In this document: piece after piece, positions 52,882-62,800 of the stretch
Position numbering within the stretch: position 1 is the stretch's first letter
How the letters are laid out: each line of letters opens with the position of its first letter
Assembly (NCBI RefSeq): GCF_036378875.1
Contig: NZ_DASUVO010000022.1
Coordinates: forward strand, 62,001-126,000
Direction of reading: 5' to 3'
Length of the DNA: 64,000 nucleotides
DNA from: Actinophytocola sp036378875
Lineage (GTDB): Bacteria; Actinomycetota; Actinomycetes; Mycobacteriales; Pseudonocardiaceae
Notes under the pieces: generated by a model
The model's input: only the letters and a program-made list of their open reading frames with translations
The model's database searches: none
What the model was told of the DNA's origin: nothing
Made by a program: the position numbers and the translations under genes

Positions 52882-53565
52882 CTACCGGACGATCCGGATG
52901 AGCTCGAACGCCTCCGCGAGTGGCACGGCGACCTGCGATCCCCGGTACTCGGCCAGGGCACGCACGGCGCGAACGCTGCGCGGGTTCGGCCACTCCTCGA
53001 GCTCCTCGCCGTAGGCCCGCAGCGCCGACAGCTTGCGTTCGAGGTGGTCCTCGTCCAGCGTTTCCCAGTAGTTCGGGCGAAAGCCCGGGGAGATGCCGGC
53101 GGCCTCGCCGGTGTCCGTTGCGGACCGGACCTCGAACGCGCGGATCTCCCGGACGCCGCTGCGTCCCGACCGGCCGGCCACACGGGCCGCCCGGCTGACC
53201 AGTTGGTGATCATGGCTCAGGTCGGACAGTGCCGTGGTGAACATGGCGTCCGGCTCGAAGTCCCGGACTTCGCGCTCCACCACCCGGTTCAGCTCCAGCT
53301 GACCGACGGTGTCCAGCCGGTTGTCGCCGAACTCGTTGACCTGGACCCGTTCGATGCCGAGAATCTTCGCGGCGGTCTCGATCGCGGAACCGCGGTTCGT
53401 GACGCCTTTCCTGACGCCGGCCCGGGATCCGTCGTCGTTCGTCAGCACGCACAGGCCGATCGTCACGCCCTCGTCGGCAAGTCTCGCGATCGTGCCGCCC
53501 GCACCGAGCGTCTCGTCGTCCCCGTGGGCCGCGACGACCAGTAGGCGGTTCATCGTTGAATGCAT
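52882..53565 (-). CDS. PIG-L family sugar N-deacetylase
   Basis: 227 aa; ATG 53565 has AGGA 5 nt upstream. The LmbE/PIG-L zinc motif is AAHGDDETLGAGG (H14, D17; the usual Pro of AHPDDE is Gly), with the later DLSHDHQ providing the third ligand. The family removes acetyl groups from N-acetylglucosamine in glycolipids, mycothiol precursors and glycosylated antibiotics such as teicoplanin. As the first gene of the sugar operon it probably frees the amine of the aminopentose, either on UDP or after transfer to the macrolactam. It shares a 238-bp divergent promoter with PKS3. Confidence 0.88.
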   Translation of the reverse strand: MHSTMNRLLVVAAHGDDETLGAGGTIARLADEGVTIGLCVLTNDDGSRAGVRKGVTNRGSAIETAAKILGIERVQVNEFGDNRLDTVGQLELNRVVEREVRDFEPDAMFTTALSDLSHDHQLVSRAARVAGRSGRSGVREIRAFEVRSATDTGEAAGISPGFRPNYWETLDEDHLERKLSALRAYGEELEEWPNPRSVRAVRALAEYRGSQVAVPLAEAFELIRIVR

Positions 53566-53646
53566 AGGAATCCTGCCTGGGAGGGGCGGACCTGCTCGAG
53601 CCTTCGATTTCCGCTCGAATGTGACCGATGCGGCGTCCGGCGAACA

Positions 53647-53722
53647 ACCCCTAACGTTGTGGACGGTCGATCTTCGCTCGCGTGGGATCGCCGGCGACCA
53701 CCTTTAGGGGCCTGCTAGGGGT
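53647..53722. promoter_or_regulatory. CCCCTA/TAGGGG operator cluster between sugar operon and PKS3
   Basis: ACCCCTAAC (CCCCTA at 53648-53653) and TTTAGGGGCC-TGCTAGGGGT (TAGGGG at 53705-53710 and 53716-53721, an 11-bp direct repeat) lie in the 238-bp region between divergent starts at 53565 and 53804. The 11-bp period is the classic SARP half-site spacing. Both transcripts could be controlled from here. Confidence 0.55.
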
Positions 53723-53803
53723 GGGACCGCGTGGTTTCCGCTCATACGGTGTCGGAGATATTCGGTAGTTCTGTGCGACGTGACGCCGGTGAAAAGAGGC
53801 CGT

Positions 53804-56800
53804 GTGAACACCTCCGAAGACAAACTGCTCCGTGCTCTCCGCACGTCGTTGAAGGAGACCGAACGGCTGCGTGGGCAGAACAAGAAGCTCACCGACGCCG
53901 GCCGGGAACCCATCGCCATCGTCGGCATGGCGTGCCGGTACCCGGGCGGGGTGACCACGCCAGAGGAGCTGTGGGACCTCCTCGCCGGTGGCGGGGACGG
54001 GGTCGGCCCGTTCCCCACCGACCGGGGCTGGGACCTCGCCCGGCTCTGGGACCCGACAGGGGAGCGGCCGGGCACGAGCTACGTCCGCGACGGCGGTTTC
54101 CTGCACCAGGCACCGGAGTTCGACGCCGACTTCTTCGGCATCAGCCCGCGTGAGGCGCTGTTGATGTGCCCGCAGCAACGGTTGCTGCTGGAGACCTCGT
54201 GGGAGGCGCTGGAGCGGGCCGGAATCCCCCCGCACACCGTCCGGGGGCGGCCGGTCGGGGTGTTCACCGGCGTGATGTACCACAACTACCCGGGCAGCTA
54301 CGGTTCCTCCGGCGTGGTGTCCGGCCGGCTGTCCTACACGTTCGGTCTGGAAGGACCGGCGGTCACCGTGGACACCGCGTGCTCCTCCTCGCTGGTGACA
54401 CTGCACCTGGCGGTGCAGGCACTGCGGCAGGGGGAGTGCTCGCTGGCGCTCGCCGGTGGCGTCACGGTGATGGCCACGCCCCGGACCTTCGTCGAGTTCA
54501 GCATGGACGGCACGCTGTCCAGTGACGGCCGCTGCCGCGCGTTCGCGCAGTCCGCGGACGGCACCGGCTGGTCGGAGGGCGCCGGCATGCTCCTGCTGGA
54601 GCGGCTGTCCGACGCCCGGCGCAACGGCCACCGGGTGCTCGCGGTCGTCCGCGGCACCGCGGTCAACCAGGACGGCGCCTCGAACGGGATGACCGCACCC
54701 AACGGTCCGGCGCAGGAGCGGGTGATCCGCCAGGCCCTGGCGAACGCCCGGCTGTCCGCCGACGCGGTGGACGCCGTCGAGGCACACGGCACGGCCACGA
54801 CGCTCGGCGACCCGATCGAGGCACAGGCACTGATCGCCACCTACGGCCAGGACCGACCGGCACAGCGGCCGCTGTTGCTGGGTTCGGTCAAGTCCAACCT
54901 GGGGCACACCCAGGCCGCCGCCGGGGTCGCGGGAATCATCAAGATGGTGCTCGCGCTGCGCAACGAGCTGCTGCCGAGGACCCTGCACGTGGACGAGCCG
55001 ACCCGGCACGTCGACTGGTCGGCCGGCCGGGTGGAGTTGCTCACCGAACCGGTCACCTGGCCCCGGGAGGACGGTCGCCCCCGCCGGGCCGGGGTGTCCT
55101 CGTTCGGTATGAGCGGCACCAACGCCCACGTGATCCTCGAGGAGGCGCCTGCGCACAGCGAGCCGGGCACGGAGTCCACACCGGGCCCGGTTCCCTGGGT
55201 GCTGTCCGCCCGGACCAGGCCGGCGCTACGCGCGCAGGCGGCCCAGCTGGTGGACCACCTCGACCAGCGGCCGGACCTCGATCCCCTCGGGATCGGCGCC
55301 ACGCTGGCGACCCGCCGGTCGCCGTTCGAGCACCGGGCCGTGGTCACGGGAACCGACAGTGCCGAGCTGATGCGGGGTCTGCACGCCATGGCGGCCGGCG
55401 AGGACGCCCCCGGGCTGATCACCGGATCCGCCGCGGGTGAGTCGTCGACGGCGTTCCTGTTCTCCGGCCAGGGATCGCAGCGGCAGGGGATGGGCACCGG
55501 GCTCGCCGCGGCGCACCCGGTGTTCGCCGCCGCGTTCGACGAGGTCCTCGCCGAGCTGGACAAGCACCTGGACCGCCCGTTGCGTTCGGTGCTCGACGAC
55601 GACGCACTCGACCAGACCGGGTACACGCAGGCCGCGCTGTTCGCGCTCCAGGTCGCGCAGTACCGGCTGCTGGAGTCCTGGGGGATCATCCCGGACTTCG
55701 TCGCAGGGCACTCGATCGGCGAGCTCGCCGCCGCGCACGTGGCCGGGGTGCTGTCCCTGACCGACGCCGCCGAGCTGGTCGCCGCTCGGGGCACGCTGAT
55801 GCAGAAGCTGCCGGCCGGTGGGGCCATGGTGGCCGTCGCCGCCACCGAGGACGAGGTCCGGCCGCTGCTGGACGAGCGGGTCGCCATCGCCGCGGTCAAC
55901 GGCCCGGCCGCCGTCGTGGTCTCCGGCTACGAGGACACGGTCGTCGCACTGGCGGCCACGCTGGAGAGCAGGGGTCGCCGGACCAGGCGGCTGCGGGTGA
56001 GCCACGCCTTCCACTCGCCGCTGATGGAGCCGATGCTGGCGGACTTCAGGAAGGTCGCCGAACGGCTCACCTACACCCCGCCGAACCTGCCGGTGATCTC
56101 CGCGGTCACCGGCCGGCCGGCCGTGGACGCGGACCTCTGCTCCGCCGACCACTGGGTCCGCCACGTGCGTGACACGGTGCGGTTCAGCGACGCGGTGCGT
56201 GCGCTCGAAGCCGATGGCGTGAACCGCTGGGTCGAGCTCGGGCCGGACGCCGTGCTCTCCGCGATGGTGCCGGACTGCCTGACCGGGCCGCCGGAGCGCC
56301 TGGCCCGCCACGTCGGGATCTCCCTGCTACGCAAGGACATGCCGGAGGACCTCGCACTGGTCACCGCGCTCGGCCGGCTGCACGCCGGTGGCGTGGTGCC
56401 GGACTGGACGGCCTGGTTCGGCCAGCTCGGCGCGCGGCCGGTCGACCTGCCGACCTACGCCTTCCAGCGGGAGCGCTACTGGCTCACCGCGTCCAGCGGC
56501 GACCCGGCCTCCCTCGGGCTGGAGCCGGTGGACCACCCCCTGCTCAACGCCGCCACTCTCCTCGCCGACGTCGACGGGCTGGTGCTGTCCGGCCGGCTCT
56601 CCGTCGGCACCCACCCCTGGCTCGCCGAGCACGAGGTCGGCGGCTCGGTCCTGTTGCCGGGCACGGCCTTCGTGGAGCTCGCGGTCTGTGCGGGGGACCG
56701 GACCGGCTGTCCCAGGGTCGACGAGCTGACGCTGCACCTCCCGCTGGTGCTGCCCACCAACGGCGCGGTCCAGGTCCAGGTCAGCGTGGGTCCGCCGGAC

Positions 56801-59800
56801 GAGCACGGCGCGCGCCCGATGAGCATCCACTCCCGCGCCGACGACCTGGTCGGCTCGAACCGGTGGACGCGACACGCCACCGGCCGGCTCACGGGTCCGG
56901 CGACCAGACCGGTCGAGCAGGAAGCCTGGCCACCCGCCGGCGCCGAGCCGGTGGACCTCACCGGGATCTACCCGCTGCTCGCTGGTCGGGGACTGGTCTA
57001 CGGGCCGCTGTTCCAGGGCCTGCGTGCGGCATGGCGGCTGGGTGAGGAGATCTGCGCGGAGGTGAGCCTGCCCGAGCACGCGCACGCCGCCGCCGAGCGG
57101 TTCGGCCTGCACCCCGCGGTGTTCGACGCGGTGCTGCACGCGGCCGGGCTCAGCGGCGCGGGCGATTCGGGCATGGCGCTGCCCTATGCCTGGTCCGGGG
57201 TGGAACTGCACGCCACCGGGGCCGCCGCGGTCCGGGTTCGTGTACGGCCGGCCGGCGAGCGCACGGTGTCCCTCGAGCTCACCGACGTGTCCGGGCAGCC
57301 GGTCGCGTCGGTGGAGTCGTTGACGCTGCGGGAGATCACCGGCGAGCAACTGGCCGCGGCCTCCCAGGAGGGCATCGCAGGGGAGGCGCTCTTCCGGACG
57401 GAATGGACACGGATCGCCCTGCCCACGGCCGCCGAGCTGTCGGTGGGTGAGTACGGAGCCACCGGCGCCGTCCCCGACGTGGTCGTGCTCCGGGTCGCCG
57501 GTGGGATGGACGCCGACGCGGCACGCACGGCCACCCACAGCACTCTGGACGGGGTGCAGCGCTGGCTCGCCGACGAGCGGTTCGGTTCGTCCCGGCTGGT
57601 CGTGCTCACCGGTGACGACCTGGCTGGGGCGGCGGTGCGTGGCCTGATCAGGTCCGCGCAGTCGGAGAACCCTGGGCGGATCGTGCTCGTGTCCGCTGAC
57701 GGCCAGGACGTGCTCGACCGGCTGCCGGCGATCGTGTCGGCCGACGAACCCGAGGTCGCGGTGCGGGACGAGTCCGTCCTGGTGCCCCGCCTGGCCAGGG
57801 TGAGCGTGCCGGCAGAGGCCCACTCGTCGGCGATCGGTGCGAGCCAATCCACCGTCCTCGTGACGGGTGGGACCGGTGCGCTCGGCCGGCTGGTGGCGCG
57901 GCATCTCGTGGCGCGGCACGGCGTGCGGCGGCTGCTGCTCGTCAGCCGGCAGGGCCCGCGTGCCGCCGAGGTGGACACGCTGGTCGCCGAGCTGTCCGAA
58001 CTGGGCGCCGAGGTCGAGGTGGCGGCCTGCGACCTGGCCGATCGGGCGGCGGCCGCCGCCCTCCTGACCGGCCGGGAGCTGGGCGCGGTCGTGCATGCCG
58101 CGGGTGTGCTGGACGACGGCGTGTTCTCCGCGATGACGCCCGAACGGCTCGACACGGTGCTGCGGCCCAAGATGGACGCCGCGTGGCACCTGCACGAGCT
58201 GGTCACCGAGACGGCCGCCTTCGTGCTGTTCTCGTCCGCGGCCGGGGTGTTCGGCGCGCCCGGTCAGGCGAACTACGCCGCGGCCAACGCGTTCCTGGAC
58301 GCCCTGGCCGAGCACCGCCGCGCCCGAGGACTGCCGGCCCAGTCGTTGGCCTGGGGGCAGTGGGCGCACAACGACGGCATGGCCGGATCAGCCGGCACCG
58401 TGGGTAGGCCCGGACTACCGGCCATGTCGGTGGTGGAGGGCCTGGAGCTGTTCGACGCCGCGCTGTCCACTCCGGAACCGGCGCTGGTCCCGGTCAAGCT
58501 GGATCTCGACGCGTTCCGCCGGGACCCCGACGCGATGCCCGACGTCCTGCGCGGGCTGGTGCCCGTGCGGCGGGCGGCCGCTGCCGACGCCGGGCGGGCC
58601 GAGTCGCTGGTCGACCGCCTCGTCCGGCTACCGGCCGCCGAGCGGATGACCGGACTGACCGACATGCTGCGCGGCCATGTCGCCGCGGTCCTCGGACACG
58701 GCTCCGCCGACCTCGTCGACGCCGAGCGGGCGTTCAAGGACCTCGGCTTCGACTCCATGCTCGCCGTCGAGCTGCGCAACCGGCTCGCCACCGTCACCGG
58801 CCTGCGGCTGCCGTCCACTTTGGTCTTCGACTACCCGACCATCGCGGACCTGGCCGAGTACCTGTTCCAGACGCTGCTCGGCGATCTGGAGGAGGCGGTC
58901 GAGGTCGCGGCGCCGACCATCGCGGTGTCCGACGAGCCCATCGCGATCGTGGGCATGGCCTGCCGCTACCCCGGTGGGATCGCGAGCCCGGAGGACCTGT
59001 GGCGCCTGGTGTCCACCGGCGCGGACGGCTTCACGCCGTTCCCCACCGACCGCGCGTGGGACCTGGACCACTGGGTCGGCATGATCGAGGCCGCGGGCAA
59101 GAAGGCCGAGGGCGGGTTCGTGTCCGACGCCACCGACTTCGACGCCGCGTTCTTCGGGATCAGCCCGAACGAGGCGGTGATGATGGACCCGCAGCAGCGG
59201 ATGCTGCTGGAGGCGTGCTGGGAGGCACTGGAACGCGCGGGGATCGACCCGCCGTCCCTGCGGGGCAGTGACACCGGTGTCTACGTCGGCGTCATGCAGA
59301 CCGACTACGACCCCGGTCCACTGGGCAGGCTGGAGCACAACGGCCTGTTCCGTGGCTCCGGCGGCCTGCGCAGCGTGACGTCCGGCCGGGTCGCGTACCT
59401 GTTCGGCCTCGAGGGGCCCGCCGTGTCGATCGACACCGCGTGCTCGTCGTCCCTGGTGGCACTGCATCTCGCCGGCCAGGCGCTGCGCCAGGGTGACTGC
59501 TCGCTGGCGCTGGCCGGCGGTGTCGCCGTGCTCGCCTCGCCGGAACCGTTCGCCCACTTCGACGGCAGCGGCACCTCCTCTGACGGCCGGTCCAAGGCGT
59601 TCTCCTCGGCAGCGGACGGCGTCGGCTGGGGCGAGGGCGTCGGCGTGCTGGTCGTGGAACGGCTGTCCGACGCGCTGCGCAACGGCCACGAGGTGCTGGC
59701 AGTCGTGCGCTCGTCCGCGGTCAACGCCGACGGCGCGTCCAACGGGCTGACCGCGCCCAACGGTCCGGCGCAGGAACGGGTGATCCGCAGGGCCCTCGCC

Positions 59801-62800
59801 GTCGCCGGCCTCGAACCGTCCGATGTGGACGCGGTGGAGGGGCACGGCACCGGCACCGAGCTCGGCGACCCGATCGAGCTGAACGCCCTGCTGTCCACCT
59901 ACGGCCAGAGCCGCGCGGCGGACCGGCCGCTGTGGCTGGGGTCGATCAAGTCGAACATCGGGCACACCCAGGCCGCCGCCGGCGTCGCGGGAGTCATCAA
60001 GATGGTCATGGCCATGCGGCACGGCCGGCTACCGATGACGCGGTACGCGGAGCACCCGACCCCGCACGTGGACTGGTCGTCCGGCGGCGTCAGGCTGCTC
60101 GCCGAGACCATCGACTGGCCGGAGCACGACCGCCCGCGCCGCGCAGGCGTGTCCTCGTTCGGCTACAGCGGAACCAACGCGCACCTGATCATCGAGGACG
60201 GGGCGCCGTACCGGGTCGCGGAGCCGGCACGGGCCGGGGAGCGCTCCGGCGGGTCGGCGTTGTGGCTGCTGTCCGCGCGGACCGAGCAGGCCCTGCCCGC
60301 GCAGGCCGAAAGACTGCACGCGCACGTCACAGCCCATCCCGAGCTGGACCCGGCGGACATCGGGTACTCACTGGCCATCCGGCGCCCCGCCGGCCAGCAC
60401 CGCGCGGCCGTGGCAGGCGACCGCGAGGAGCTCCTCGCCGGACTGGCCGCGCTCGCGAAGGGGGAGGCGGCGCCGCGACACGTGGTGGTCGGCACCTCGC
60501 TCACCTCGTCGAGGGCCGGAACGACCGCGTTCCTGTTCCCCGGCCAGGGCACCCAGCGCCCCGGCATGGGACGGGACCTCTATGCCGCCTTCCCGGCGTT
60601 CGCGCAGGCCCTCGACGAGGTGAGCGCGGCGTTCGACGGCCACCTCGGGTGGTCGCTGCGCCAGGTGATGTTCGCCAGGGAGGGCTCGGTGGCCTCGCGG
60701 TCACTGGACCAGACCAGCTACACCCAGGCCGCCGTGTTCGCGATGGGGGTGGCGCTGTACCGGCTGCTCCAGTCGTGGGGCATGCGGCCGGACCACGTCA
60801 TGGGCCACTCGGTCGGCGAGATCGCCGCCGCGCACGTGGCCGGGGTCCTGTCGCTGAAGGACGCGGTCAAGCTCGTCGCGCACCGAGGGCAGCTGATGCA
60901 GGAGCTGCCCGGCGGTGCGGTGGTCGCCATCGAGGCGACCGAGGACGAGGTGGCGGCGATGCTCACCGGACGCACGAGCATCGCGGCCGTCAACGGCCCG
61001 CGGTCGGTCGTGGTGTCGGGCGAGGAGGAGCCGGTGACCGCGCTCGCGGCGCACTGGGCCGGGCTCGGCCGCCGGACCAGGCGTCTCGCCATCCGGCAGG
61101 CGATCCACTCGCCGGTCATGGACGAGATCCTGGACGAGCTCCGGGAGATCGCCGAGGAGCTGACCTACGAGCGGCCCGATCTTCGGGTCGTGTCGACCGT
61201 CACCGGCGCCGCCGCGGCTGACGAGTTGACCGACCCCGAGCACTGGGTGGCCAACTGCCGCCAACCGGTCCGGTTCGCGGACGCCGCGCGTGCCCTCGAA
61301 GACGCGGGGGTCGACCGGTTCGTCGAGCTCGGCACGGACGGCACGCTCTCGGCGTTGACCCGCGCCTGCCTGGCCGGTGCCGAGGGCGCCCTCGTGGTGC
61401 CGTTGCTGCGCCGGGAACGACCCGAGGTCGTCGCTGTGCAGCTCGCGGCGGGGCAGCTGTACGCGGCCGGCATGGCGATCGACGGCGCGCGGCTGTTCCT
61501 CGGCCGCGACGCCGTGCGGGTCCCGGTGCCGACCTACGCGTTCGACCGGAAGCGGTACTGGTCGGACGTCGACATGAAGGCGCAGCGTGGTGCCGGCGCA
61601 CCGGCCGCGTCGGGGCTGGACGCCACGGACCACCCCCTGGTCGGCGCGTCGGTGTCGCTCGCCGGCTCCGACCACGTGACCCTGACCGGCGTGGTGTCGA
61701 CCGCCACCCACCCGTGGCTGGCCGAGCACACCGTCGGCGGGGTGAGCGTGTTCCCCGGCGCGGCGTTCGTCGAACTCGCGTTGCTGGCCGGCGACCACGC
61801 CGGCTGCCGAGAGCTGGCGGAGCTGACCCTGCAGGCGCCGCTGACACTGCCAGAGCGGGGCAAGGTGCGGCTGCAGGTCACGGTCGGCTCGCCGGACGAG
61901 TCGGGTCTGCGCCCGCTGACCGTGCATTCCCGAAGCGACGTCGACGACGCGCCATGGGCCCAGCACGCCACCGGGTTGTTGGCGCCCGAGGCCGGGCCGG
62001 AGCCGGGCGGGCTGACCGAGTGGCCGCCTGCGGGGGCCGAACCACTCGCGGTGGACGGGTTGTACGACGGGCTGGCCGAGGCAGGCTTCGGCTACGGGCC
62101 GACCTTCCGCGGACTGCGGGCCGCGTGGCGCGGGGACGGCGAGGTGTTCGCCGAGGTGAGCATGGACGGTGTGCCGGACGGCCGGTTCGGGTTGCACCCT
62201 GCCGCGCTCGACGCCGCGCTGCACGCGGTCGGCCTGTGCGAGGACGTGACCGTGGCCGCCGGGTTGCCGTTCGCGTGGACCGGGGTCGCGCTGTACGCGA
62301 CCGGCGCGACCAGGCTTCGGGTACGGGTGCGTCCACTCGGCGCCGACACCGTGTCGATCATGCTCGCCGACGCGGCCGGCCGGCCTGTCGCATCGGTGGC
62401 GTCCCTGGTGCTGCGTGCCGTTGACGTGCCGGCGGCACGCGGCGCGGCGCACGAGAACCTGTACGGCCTGCGTTGGTCGCCGGTCACGATCGGCTCGGCG
62501 CCCGCACCCGGTCGCGTCGCCACGGTCGGGTCGCACGCCGACCTGGTCGCGTTGGTCGCCGCCGGCGGTTTGCCGCCGGAGGTGATCGTGGTCGACCGTA
62601 CCGGCGCGACGAGTCGCACGGCAGCGGGAATCCACGCCGCTGCCGGAGATCTGCTCGCCCTGCTCCAGGAGTGGGCCGGCGCCGAGTTCCTCGCCGACAC
62701 ACGGCTCGTCGTGCAGACCAGCGGCGCCGCGGGGCTGCCCGGCGAGGACGTGCCGGACCTGGCGGGCGCCGCCCTGTGGGGCCTGGCGCGGTCGGCCCAG

